A DNA stretch of 64,000 nucleotides, taken from contig JANQRH010000009.1 of NCBI GenBank assembly GCA_028284625.1, positions 248,001-312,000 on the forward strand, given 5' to 3'. The translations under genes were made by a program, and so were the position numbers. Each line of letters opens with the position of its first letter. Within the stretch, counting starts at the first letter, position 1. This DNA comes from Afifellaceae bacterium. Its GTDB lineage: Bacteria; Pseudomonadota; Alphaproteobacteria; Rhizobiales; Afifellaceae. The notes below the pieces were generated by a model that did not search any database, was not told the origin of the DNA, and saw only the letters and a list, made by a program, of their open reading frames with translations. This document shows positions 52,371-60,563 of this stretch, one piece after another.

Positions 52371-55013
52371 TCAGGTGCCAAGTGTGCGCAGCACAATGTC
52401 CTGCAAGTCGCGCGACAGCTTGTCGTTTTCCGCGATTTGGCGAAGCGCCGCCTCTGCATGCGACCGGCGGCCCGTCTCCAGCGTCCGGAACGACCGGAAT
52501 GATGTCGCGATGCGGGCGGCCACGGAGGGGTTCTGCGTGTCAAGCCGGCTCACCACATCCGCGACATAGCGATAGCCGTCCCCGTCGGGGCGATTGAAGC
52601 CGACCGGATTGGCGGCGGCGAAGGCGCGGATGAGGGCGTAGACGCGGTTGGGGTTCTTCAAGGAAAACGCCGGATCGCCGGATAGCGTCTTGACGCTTTC
52701 GAGTGTGTCGTGGCCGGGCGTCGTCGCCTGCACGGCAAACCATTTGTCGAGCACCAACGGGTTTTCGCGGTAGCGCGCGTAGAAACGTTGCAATGCGTCC
52801 GCCGCGCCCTCCAGCTTCAGGTGAACGAGAATGCGCAGCGCCGCCAGACGGTCAGTCAGGTTCTCCGCGTCGCTGAACCGGCGCAGCATTTCTTCGGCGT
52901 CCAGCGCGCCGCCATGCACGAGAAGCCCCCAGGTCGCGTGCTGGAGCGCGCGCCGTCCAACGCTCTCCGCGTCGGGCGAATAGGGGCGTTCCGGTGCGGC
53001 GCGTTCGGCTGCGTCGGACAGGGTGTCGCTGATCGTCTTGCCGAGCCATTCCAACAGCGCGCGCCGGGCAGCGTGGATCGCGTCGGGGTCGACGTCGCGG
53101 CCGATCGCCTGCGCCACGTCCGTCTCGCTCGGCATGGTCAGCGCCTGCGCGCGGAAGGCGGCGTCGAGCGTGTCGCTAGCGGCGAGCCGCGACAGCTCCT
53201 CGGCGAAGCGCGGATCGAAGGCCGGTGTTTCGCCGCGACGCACCGTTTCTGTGGCGTGCTGCAGCAGGTCGAGTGCGATCTGCTGTGCTGCCTCCCAGCG
53301 GTTGAAGGGGTCGGGATCGTGGCCGACCAGGAACAAGAGGCTTTCGGTCGGCAGATCGGAATCGACGTAGACGGGTGCGGAGAACTGGCGGAACAGCGAC
53401 GGGATCGGCGGCGCCTTCACACCGTCAAACACGATCTCCTCACTGCCTTTGGTCAGATGGATGACGCCTTCGGAAACGGTGCCGCTCGCCTTGGCGTAGC
53501 TCAGATCCTGCCCGTCGGGTCCGACCAGCCCGAAAGCGATGGGGATGTGCATCGGCTGCTTCGGCATGCGGTCAGGCGTCTCGGGGATGTCCTGCTTGAG
53601 CTCAAGCGTGAGGCGCTCCGCCTCCGGCTCGTAGCGATGCCGCACGGTGATAGTGGGCGTGCCGGCTTGGCGGTACCAAAGCGCAAATTGGTCAAGGTCA
53701 GTACCGGTCGCATCGGCGAAGCAGGCAAGGAAATCTTCGATCGTGGCGGCGTCGCCGTCGTGACGCTCAAAATAGAGGTTCATGCCGGCGCGGAAGCCAT
53801 CGCGCGTGACGACCGTTGAAAGCATGCGGCAAATCTCAGCACCCTTCTCGTAGACGGTCGCAGTGTAGAAGTTGTTGATCTCGCGATACGCTGTCGGCCG
53901 TGCCGGATGAGCGAGCGGGCCGGCGTCTTCGGGAAACTGATGCTGGCGCAATCCGACGACATCGGAGATCCGCTTCACGGCGCGCGAGCGGACGTCGGAG
54001 GTGAATTCCTGATCGCGGAAGACAGTTAGACCTTCCTTCAGGCAGAGCTGAAACCAGTCGCGGCAGGTGATGCGGTTGCCGGTCCAGTTGTGAAAGTACT
54101 CGTGGGCGATGACCGCCTCGACATGGGTGTGATCCTGGTCGGTGCCGGTCTCTGGATCCACCAGCACGTATTTGTCGTTGAAGATGTTGAGGCCCTTGTT
54201 CTCCATCGCGCCCATGTTGAAGTCGGACACGGCGACGATGTTGAAGACGTCGAGATCATATTCGCAGCCGAAGCGGTCTTCGTCCCAGCGCATGGAGTGC
54301 TTCAGCGCATCCATGGCGTAGCGGCAGCGCTCTTCCTTGCCGGGCTCGCAATAGATGGCGAGCTGCACCTGACGGCCGGAGCGCGTCTCAAAGACATCGT
54401 GGATGGAGGCAAGCCGCCCGCCGACCAGGGCAAAGAGATAGCTCGGCTTGGGGAACGGGTCGTGCCAGATGGCGAAATGCCGGGTCGTGCCCTCGACCTT
54501 GCCAGATTCCACGAGATTGCCGTTCGACAGAAGTACCGGCGCCTCGTTTGCCTCCGCTTCGAGGCGTGTCGTGTAAACCGAAAGCACATCCGGCCGATCG
54601 AGGAAGTAGGTGATGCGGCGAAAGCCCTCCGCCTCGCATTGCGTGGTGTAAACGTCGGTGGAGCGGTAGAGCCCCATCAGCGCGCTGTTGGCGGAGGGGT
54701 TGAGCTCAGTTGTGATCTCCAACTCAAACGGGCGGTGCGGCGGCGCCTTGATCGTCAGGTGATCCGGCGCTGCGTCGTAGGCTTCCTCAGGCAACGCTTC
54801 AGAATCGAGCGCCAGCGCCTTCAGGTTCAGGCCATCGCCGTCGAGCGTCAGCGGCGCACCGGGCGTCGTGCCCTTGCGCGGGCGTATGGAAAGGCGCGCG
54901 CGGACTTGCGTGGCTTCCGCGGCAAGGTTGATGTCGAGATCGACAGTCTCGATCAGATATTCGGTGGGGCGGTAGTCTTCCAGCCGGATCAGGGGGGCAT
55001 TTTCGGTGCGCAT
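52371..55013 (-). CDS. pepN: Aminopeptidase N
   Basis: An 880-residue M1 zinc metallopeptidase. The exopeptidase motif GAMENKGLNIF and the zinc site HEYFHNWTGNRITCRDWFQL (HExxH form HEYFH, with the distal Glu in LKEGLTVFRDQEF) are intact. The C-terminal helical domain has the full length typical of the E. coli PepN group. It is cytoplasmic and completes peptide breakdown. Confidence 0.96.
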   Translation of the reverse strand: MRTENAPLIRLEDYRPTEYLIETVDLDINLAAEATQVRARLSIRPRKGTTPGAPLTLDGDGLNLKALALDSEALPEEAYDAAPDHLTIKAPPHRPFELEITTELNPSANSALMGLYRSTDVYTTQCEAEGFRRITYFLDRPDVLSVYTTRLEAEANEAPVLLSNGNLVESGKVEGTTRHFAIWHDPFPKPSYLFALVGGRLASIHDVFETRSGRQVQLAIYCEPGKEERCRYAMDALKHSMRWDEDRFGCEYDLDVFNIVAVSDFNMGAMENKGLNIFNDKYVLVDPETGTDQDHTHVEAVIAHEYFHNWTGNRITCRDWFQLCLKEGLTVFRDQEFTSDVRSRAVKRISDVVGLRQHQFPEDAGPLAHPARPTAYREINNFYTATVYEKGAEICRMLSTVVTRDGFRAGMNLYFERHDGDAATIEDFLACFADATGTDLDQFALWYRQAGTPTITVRHRYEPEAERLTLELKQDIPETPDRMPKQPMHIPIAFGLVGPDGQDLSYAKASGTVSEGVIHLTKGSEEIVFDGVKAPPIPSLFRQFSAPVYVDSDLPTESLLFLVGHDPDPFNRWEAAQQIALDLLQHATETVRRGETPAFDPRFAEELSRLAASDTLDAAFRAQALTMPSETDVAQAIGRDVDPDAIHAARRALLEWLGKTISDTLSDAAERAAPERPYSPDAESVGRRALQHATWGLLVHGGALDAEEMLRRFSDAENLTDRLAALRILVHLKLEGAADALQRFYARYRENPLVLDKWFAVQATTPGHDTLESVKTLSGDPAFSLKNPNRVYALIRAFAAANPVGFNRPDGDGYRYVADVVSRLDTQNPSVAARIATSFRSFRTLETGRRSHAEAALRQIAENDKLSRDLQDIVLRTLGT

Positions 55014-55245
55014 CGGAACTCCTATCCCGTGGGTTCCGATAGCATGTCCGGCGGATGTTGGAAGCGTGGCGGCCGCGGCTTGCGGCGGCCGTGTTTAATA
55101 ATCTCTGTTCACAGAAACGTGCATCGCGTGTGGGTACGACGGCGGCGAGCCGGCGACCCTCCGTCCGGCGAGATGTCTGCGGCGAAACATCTCCGGCGAA
55201 GGGCCGCTCGGGGGAGGCGAGCGCAGCGCATTTTCGGCGCCGCGC

Positions 55246-55521
55246 TCACAGACGGTACGACAGCCAGCGGTTGGCGCGGGCGCGTTGGTCCAGGTCAACC
55301 GAGGGGTCGTGGATGAACGGTTGCGACAGGGCGGAGCGGACGTCGTCGCGGCTGACGCCGAGATCGGCGAGCATGTGATCGTCGAATTCGGCAAGCTGCT
55401 TGACGGTCCGGCGGTTCCGCCAGCGGCGGATGCTCCCGGTCATGAACTGCAAGGCGTTCCGTAGGAATCCACTTCCGGCGGATTCGCTCCGGCCGGCAAT
55501 AAAGGCTGCTGCTTCGCGCAT
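55246..55521 (-). CDS. DUF1127 family small protein
   Basis: A 91-residue protein with the DUF1127 core RRWRNRRTVKQLAEFDDHMLADLGVSRDDV at residues about 32-62, arginine-rich in front. Small proteins of this family bind RNA or modulate metabolism in related species. The N-terminal 30 and C-terminal 25 residues are extra. It is transcribed divergently from the LysR gene. The 232 bases between it and pepN (55014-55245) hold no feature I can support. Confidence 0.85.
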   Translation of the reverse strand: MREAAAFIAGRSESAGSGFLRNALQFMTGSIRRWRNRRTVKQLAEFDDHMLADLGVSRDDVRSALSQPFIHDPSVDLDQRARANRWLSYRL

Positions 55522-55631
55522 GGCACATCTCCTCTGTTCGCCGGAAATCCGGCGTTTGGCCTTTTGGATGTGTCAAAAGGGCCAACGGGTTGGCGACCCG
55601 TTTCCTGGCCCTTATGTGCGTCTTGCCTATT

Positions 55632-55674
55632 GCTCAATCAAGCGAATTGATTTTATGTGTATCATCAATTGAGC
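55632..55674. promoter_or_regulatory. Candidate LysR-type operator
   Basis: Nested inverted repeats GCTCAAT (55632-55638) with ATTGAGC (55668-55674), and ATTGAT with ATCAAT inside, in the gap between the DUF1127 gene and the LysR gene. The position and dyad suit autoregulation plus control of the divergent gene. Confidence 0.45.
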
Positions 55675-55697
55675 TGAATAGTTGCTGAGGATGGATC

Positions 55698-56627
55698 ATG
55701 GGCGTGGTGCCGCTGAATTCGAAGCAAGACGACACGGATAAAGGCGGTTCGAGCCGGTGTGGGCTGGAACTCGACCTTTTGCGGACGCTGGTAGCGATTG
55801 CCGATACCGGCAGCTTCAATCGCGCAGCGCGCGCGGTCTTCCGCACGCCGTCCGCCGTATCCATGCAGATGAAGAAGCTTGAGGAGCAGGTCGGGCAGCC
55901 GATCTTCACCAAGGACGGGCGCTCCGTGGCGTTGACGCCGGACGGCGAGGCGCTGCTCGGCTACGGCCGGCGCATTTTGAAGCTTGCCGATGAGGCGATG
56001 CGCCGTTTCCGCGCGCCGGAGATTCAAGGGACCATCCGGCTTGGGACTCCGGACGATTACGCCAGCCAGTTCCTGCCGGGCATCCTGGCGCTGTTCGCGG
56101 CGAGCCATCCTAACGTGGAGGTCGATGTGGTTTGCCAGTCGAGCCACGACCTTCTCGGCATGCTGAGAAGCGACCATTTGGATGTGGCGCTGATCAGTTC
56201 AGGTCACGGGCAGACGAGCGGCGGCTTGACCGTCTACCGCGAGGAGCTGGTGTGGGTCGGCCTGAAGCACGGATGCGCGCACGAAAAGGAACCGATCCCG
56301 CTTGCGGTTTCGCATTTAGGCTGCTGTTGGCGGCGGCTGGCGCTCAACGCACTGGATCGCGCCGGGATTTCCTACCGCATCGCCTATTCCAGCAAGCACT
56401 ATATCGGCCAGCTCGCCGCCGTGATGGCGGGGCTCGCGATCGCCCCGTTCCCGCGCTCCTCTGCGACCGGCGACCTGAAGATCATCGGCGAAGAATCCGG
56501 CTTGCCGACGATCGGGCATTTTGAGATCGAGCTGCACCGCTCGCCGAGCGCCAGCGGCGCGCTGTTCGACGCCTTGGCGAGCCATATCGAACGAAATTTC
56601 AACGGCAGCAGCATCGCAGCCGCGTGA
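55698..56627 (+). CDS. LysR family transcriptional regulator
   Basis: A 309-residue regulator with a 25-residue polar extension, then the LysR helix-turn-helix (LRTLVAIADTGSFNRAARAVFRTPSAVSMQMKKLE, read in parts) and an effector domain starting near GTIRLGTPDDYASQ. The DUF1127 gene, divergent across a 176-base gap with a dyad, is its likely target. Confidence 0.92.
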   Translation: MGVVPLNSKQDDTDKGGSSRCGLELDLLRTLVAIADTGSFNRAARAVFRTPSAVSMQMKKLEEQVGQPIFTKDGRSVALTPDGEALLGYGRRILKLADEAMRRFRAPEIQGTIRLGTPDDYASQFLPGILALFAASHPNVEVDVVCQSSHDLLGMLRSDHLDVALISSGHGQTSGGLTVYREELVWVGLKHGCAHEKEPIPLAVSHLGCCWRRLALNALDRAGISYRIAYSSKHYIGQLAAVMAGLAIAPFPRSSATGDLKIIGEESGLPTIGHFEIELHRSPSASGALFDALASHIERNFNGSSIAAA

Positions 56628-56696
56628 GCGCTTGACGGGCCTCCTTTCGTCGCCGATCAGGCGGCGACGAACCTTTGATCGAGGAGTGCCCCGCGC

Positions 56697-57287
56697 ATGT
56701 CGTCTGAGCCGCCGCGCATCGTCGACCGCAATCGTGTCTTCACGGGCTGGAACACCTTTGATCTGTTGACCGTCGAGGCGGCCGACGGCGAAGGCGGGCG
56801 TCACCGCCATGTGCGCGAGGTGGTCGATCATGGCGCCGCGGCGGTCGTGCTGGCGATCGACAGAACGCGCGACGTGGCGCTTCTGGTGCGCCAATGGCGC
56901 GCCGGGCTGCTCGCCGTCGATGCAGACGATCCGTTCTTGCTTGAGGCGTGCGCCGGCATCGTGGAGGCCGGCGAGACGCCGGAGGAAACGATCCGGCGCG
57001 AGGCGCAGGAGGAGATCGGGGTGACGCTCCGCGACGTGCGGAGCCTCGGCACGATGCTGCCGTCCGTCGGCACGCTCACGGAGCGTATGTATCTTTTCGT
57101 GGCGGAAATCACCGAGGCCGACCGAACGCATGATGGCGGCGGCGTGGCGCATGAAGGGGAGGCGATCGAGGTGGTCGAAGTGCCGCTTCCGGAGCTTTGC
57201 GCCATGGCGAAAAGCGGTGCGTTGGAGGACGCCAAGACGCTCATCCTCGTGCAACGCTTGATGCTTGAGGAATTGGAGCCTGCTTGA
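56697..57287 (+). CDS. NUDIX hydrolase, ADP-ribose pyrophosphatase-like
   Basis: A 196-residue enzyme with the NUDIX box [22 protein letters not shown] (G-x5-E-x7-REUxEE-x-x-U pattern), preceded by [10 protein letters not shown]. The layout agrees with the NudF/YffH group that cleaves ADP-ribose or nucleoside diphosphate sugars. It ends in a partial copy of a palindromic repeat. Confidence 0.88.
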   Translation: MSSEPPRIVDRNRVFTGWNTFDLLTVEAADGEGGRHRHVREVVDHGAAAVVLAIDRTRDVALLVRQWRAGLLAVDADDPFLLEACAGIVEAGETPEETIRREAQEEIGVTLRDVRSLGTMLPSVGTLTERMYLFVAEITEADRTHDGGGVAHEGEAIEVVEVPLPELCAMAKSGALEDAKTLILVQRLMLEELEPA

Positions 57288-57320
57288 AACCGGTTCCCAC
57301 CTCTCGGGTTCATGCTCTAG
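57285..57320. repeat. Partial copy of a GATCATGCTC-type palindrome
   Basis: Reads ...AACCGGTTCCCACCTCTCGG and GTTCATGCTCTAG and matches the right half of the complete element at 58400-58447. It starts at the NUDIX stop codon and lies in the folD leader. Confidence 0.6.
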
Positions 57321-57351
57321 AAGGCTCACGCCAAATCGTGAGGAGGGCGCC

Positions 57352-58284
57352 ATGGACGTTGCGGCGAACGCAGCGCGCGTAATCGACGGCAAGGCCGTCG
57401 CCGCCGAGATCATCGAGAAGGTCAAGGCCGCGCGGGACCGGCTGGTCTCGGAGAGCGCGCTGAAGCCTGGCCTGGCGACCGTCCTGGTGGGCGACGACCC
57501 GGCAAGCGGCGTCTATGTGCGCAACAAGGGACGAAAGGCGGAGGAATGCGGCTTTCATTCCGTGCAGCATAATCTGTCGGCCGACACGTCTGAGGCGGAT
57601 TTGCTGGACCTGGTGGCGCGGCTCAACGCCGACGTGCAGATCCATGGCATTCTCGTGCAGCTGCCGCTTCCCGATCAGATCGACGAGCAGAAGGTGCTCC
57701 TCGCGGTCGATCCGGACAAGGACGTTGACGGTTTCCATCCCATCAATGTCGGGCGGCTGGCGACGGGCGCGCGCGACAAGGCGTTCGTGCCGTGCACGCC
57801 GCAGGGCTGCGTGGTTCTCGCCAAACATGCGCTCGGCAATGATCTGTCGGGCCTTGAGGCGGTGGTCGTCGGGCGTTCCAACATCGTCGGACGACCGGTC
57901 GCGCAATTGCTGCTCGCGGAGCACTGCACCGTCACGATCTGCCACAGCCGCACGCGTGATCTCGCCTCGGTCTGCCGGCGCGCCGATCTATTGGTGGCGG
58001 CGGTCGGGCGGCCGCTCATGGTGAAGGGCGACTGGGTGAAGCCCGGCGCCACGATCATCGATGTGGGCGTCAACCGTGTACCGGCGCCGGAGAAGGGCGA
58101 GGGCAAGACGCGCCTTGTCGGCGACGTGGACTATGCCGAGGCCGCGCAGGTGGCAGCCGCCATTACGCCGGTGCCCGGCGGCGTCGGGCCGATGACCATC
58201 TCCATGCTCATGGCCAATACGGTGACGGCGGCGGCGCGTTCGACGGGGCGGGCAGATATTGCCGCGGGCTTGACTGAAGCCTGA
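57352..58284 (+). CDS. folD: Methylenetetrahydrofolate dehydrogenase/cyclohydrolase
   Basis: A 310-residue bifunctional enzyme interconverting methylene-, methenyl- and formyl-tetrahydrofolate. The catalytic Tyr-Lys region is [17 protein letters not shown] (Lys in R-N-K), and the NADP-binding and family signature is [17 protein letters not shown], with [15 protein letters not shown] near the end. The start is ATG 57352 behind GAGGAGGG. One-carbon units from the flavoprotein at 60564 would feed this pathway. Confidence 0.96.
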   Translation: MDVAANAARVIDGKAVAAEIIEKVKAARDRLVSESALKPGLATVLVGDDPASGVYVRNKGRKAEECGFHSVQHNLSADTSEADLLDLVARLNADVQIHGILVQLPLPDQIDEQKVLLAVDPDKDVDGFHPINVGRLATGARDKAFVPCTPQGCVVLAKHALGNDLSGLEAVVVGRSNIVGRPVAQLLLAEHCTVTICHSRTRDLASVCRRADLLVAAVGRPLMVKGDWVKPGATIIDVGVNRVPAPEKGEGKTRLVGDVDYAEAAQVAAAITPVPGGVGPMTISMLMANTVTAAARSTGRADIAAGLTEA

Positions 58285-58291
58285 GTACGGA

Positions 58292-58350
58292 GAGGCCGGC
58301 GGGTAACACGCCGCCGGCCTCGGGGAAGGCGGTGGGGAGGAGACCGCCTT
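58292..58350 (+). terminator. Two hairpins after folD
   Basis: An 11-bp perfect stem GAGGCCGGCGG with 8-base loop (58292-58321), then AAGGCGGT/ACCGCCTT (58326-58350). Neither has a T-tract directly behind, so termination strength is uncertain. Confidence 0.5.
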
Positions 58351-58399
58351 AGAGCCTAATTCTCTGATTGATCAGAATGGTGGCTCAATCTCTTTGTGT

Positions 58400-58447
58400 G
58401 AGCATGATCTATCCGAAAACCGGTGCCCACTTTTTGGGATCATGCTC
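58400..58447. repeat. GAGCATGAT...ATCATGCTC palindromic repeat
   Basis: 9-bp outer arms (58400-58408 and 58439-58447) enclosing CCGAAAACCGGTGCCCACTT. I know this wording as a frequent intergenic repeat in Hyphomicrobiales. It lies between convergent folD and the YHS gene and ends at the YHS stop, so it may end both transcripts. Confidence 0.75.
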
Positions 58448-58923
58448 TAGTTCTGCAGCTCAGTCGGCGCCTTGTCGCGGATGGCCGGCCACTTATCCTC
58501 CGCCAGCGCGATGAAGCCGGGGATGTCCTCGTTCCAGCGCTCTGCGACGTCTTTGCTGAGGTTCAGGTAGAGCTTGCCGTCGACGACCTTGTAGACGTTG
58601 GGGTCGCCGTCGAACTTGAAGCCCATGGCCGTGCCGAAGGCGCAATAGCCGCCATATTGCGGCGCGTAGCGAGCCGGGTCGGCCTGGAAGGCGTCGCGGT
58701 TGGCTTCGCTGGCGAAGCGGTAGGTCGCGCCATCATGCTCGGCGGTGATGCGATAGTCGCCCGCGATGGGCTGCTCCTCGGTGAAGTAGGACACCGGGTC
58801 GAAGCCGCGCAGCGCAAGGCCGGTGGAAGTGGCGTTGACGTCCACGCCGGCCGCGAAAGCGCCGGTAACGAGGGCTCCGATGAAGCCGACGACAATCAGC
58901 GTCCGCTGCAAGATTCGTGTCAT
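58447..58923 (-). CDS. Exported YHS-domain protein
   Basis: A 158-residue protein with a signal peptide (residues 1-24, ...TGAFAAG) and a YHS-like domain: LRGFDPVSYFTEEQP, YRFASEANRDAFQADPARYAPQYGGYCAFG. The final Cys is conserved in the metal-binding YHS group. It is divergent from a TetR regulator across 187 bases, so it is probably its target. Confidence 0.88.
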   Translation of the reverse strand: MTRILQRTLIVVGFIGALVTGAFAAGVDVNATSTGLALRGFDPVSYFTEEQPIAGDYRITAEHDGATYRFASEANRDAFQADPARYAPQYGGYCAFGTAMGFKFDGDPNVYKVVDGKLYLNLSKDVAERWNEDIPGFIALAEDKWPAIRDKAPTELQN

Positions 58924-58982
58924 GTTCTGTGTCTCCGTCTACGGCCGCGGCGCGGCTGGTTTGGGGGCTATTAGAAACTGAT

Positions 58983-59075
58983 CGGTCTCTAATGAGGAGT
59001 GAGCTAAACCAGATGTTCCGGCTTTCCAAATCAAACTGAGATCAATCGGATGTGAGCGGTGCTTGATAGAGACCG
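58983..59075. promoter_or_regulatory. Candidate TetR operators
   Basis: CGGTCTCT at 58983-58990 and its inverse AGAGACCG at 59068-59075, each within a similar longer context (AAACTGATCGGTCTCT and AGAGACCGTTTG). They flank the gap between the YHS and TetR genes, one near each start, fitting joint repression. Confidence 0.5.
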
Positions 59076-59110
59076 TTTGTTCCCCTAAAATGCCCCTGAA
59101 AGGCTGATCC

Positions 59111-59695
59111 ATGGCGCGCCCACGCGAGTTCGACATCGACGAGGCGCTGGACAACGCGATGGCGGTGTTCTGGCGCAAAGGCTACGACGGGACGTCGCTG
59201 CCCGACCTTCTGGACGCCATGCAGATTGCGCGCGGCTCCTTCTACAAGGCGTTCGCCGACAAGCGCTCCGTCTACCTCGCCTGCCTCGACCGTTACGATC
59301 GCGCCGTCATCAGCGAGGCCGTTGCGCGGCTGACCGACACGGGTCGCGGCGATGGCCGGTCCCGCATCGCGGCGTTCTTCAATGCGGTTGCCGCCGGCGG
59401 CCGCACCGACCGTCGCGGCTGCTTCCTCTGCAATGCGGCGACGGAACGCGCGCCATTTGATGCGGCGGTTGAGGCCAAGGTCGCGGCCATGACGGAGCGC
59501 CTGCGCGCGGCGCTTGCAATTGCGGCGCAACAGGCGCCGGCCCTGCAGAGCATCGGCGCACAGAGGATTGACGCCGTGGCGGGGGCGCTGTCGACTTTCT
59601 ATTCAGGCCTGCAGATCCAGGCCCGCGCCGGCATGCCGGAGAAGGCGCTCAAGGCCACGATCGGCGCCGCGCTGGCGCTCGTGCCGGAGGCGTGA
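59111..59695 (+). CDS. TetR family transcriptional regulator
   Basis: A 194-residue regulator. The helix-turn-helix is in FDIDEALDNAMAVFWRKGYDG and TSLPDLLDAMQIARGSFYKAFADK, and the C-terminal ligand domain has RRGCFLCNAATERAP with a Cys pair, as in the redox or electrophile-sensing AcrR/YxaF subgroup. It is divergent from the YHS gene. Confidence 0.92.
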   Translation: MARPREFDIDEALDNAMAVFWRKGYDGTSLPDLLDAMQIARGSFYKAFADKRSVYLACLDRYDRAVISEAVARLTDTGRGDGRSRIAAFFNAVAAGGRTDRRGCFLCNAATERAPFDAAVEAKVAAMTERLRAALAIAAQQAPALQSIGAQRIDAVAGALSTFYSGLQIQARAGMPEKALKATIGAALALVPEA

Positions 59696-59766
59696 CGGTT
59701 ACGCCGATATGAACGCGCCGCGCTGTTGGTTGGCGGGCGCTCTACGCAGCAGGGAGGCTGAAGCCG

Positions 59767-60444
59767 TTGCCGTCCACCGACACGCCATATGACCGGCAGT
59801 TCACGCATGCGCCGGACGGCCGCCTGGACGCGCCGGCCTTTCATCGCAATTTCGAGCCAATGCTGGCGGTGCTCAGCGGCCGTTTGGCTGAGCGAAGCGG
59901 GCATGTCCTGGAGGTCGGCAGCGGCACGGGGCAGCACGTCGTGGGATTTGCCCGCGCGCTCCCGTCATTGACCTGGTGGCCGAGCGACCCGGCTTTAGAG
60001 CACCGCCGAAGCGTGGATGCCTGGCGTTCGGAAGGCGGCGCGGCCAACGTCATGCCCGCGATCGATCTCGACGCGTCCGCAGCCGATGCGGAGCGAGGTA
60101 GTGCCGCCGTCCGGCCCGACGAGGGCTTTGCCGCCGTCCTCTCGATGAATGTCATCCACATCGCGCCGTGGCGCGTCTGCGAGGGCATTATGCGTCTCGC
60201 CGGCGCATATCTCGCGCCAGCCGGGCTTCTCTTTCTTTACGGTCCGTTCAAACGTGGCAGCACGCACACCGCATCGAGCAATGAAGCCTTCGACGCGATG
60301 CTCCGCCGGGAGAATGTCGCGTGGGGCGTACGCGATCTGGAGGACGTCGAGACGGCTGCCGAGAGGGAAGGACTGCGGCTGGCTGAGATCGTTGAAATGC
60401 CCGCGAACAATCTGACAGTGATCTTCGAGCGTCCGCCGACCTAA
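59767..60444 (+). CDS. DUF938 family SAM-dependent methyltransferase-like protein
   Basis: A 225-residue protein starting at TTG 59767. The SAM-binding motif is VLEVGSGTGQHVVGFA, and DUF938 landmarks are LTWWPSDPALEHRRSVDAW, VLSMNVIHIAPWRVCEGIM and GPFKRGSTHTASSNEAFD. The substrate is unknown. Confidence 0.88.
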   Translation: MPSTDTPYDRQFTHAPDGRLDAPAFHRNFEPMLAVLSGRLAERSGHVLEVGSGTGQHVVGFARALPSLTWWPSDPALEHRRSVDAWRSEGGAANVMPAIDLDASAADAERGSAAVRPDEGFAAVLSMNVIHIAPWRVCEGIMRLAGAYLAPAGLLFLYGPFKRGSTHTASSNEAFDAMLRRENVAWGVRDLEDVETAAEREGLRLAEIVEMPANNLTVIFERPPT

Positions 60445-60563
60445 GGCTTAGATCGGGCAGATCGTCGAATCCGCACCTGGGCAAGCTGGTGTCGTCTTTG
60501 ATAGACGATCTGGCGTGCTCCTGCCGATAGAAGGAAGACACACCCAGCGGAAGGGGGGCGGTC

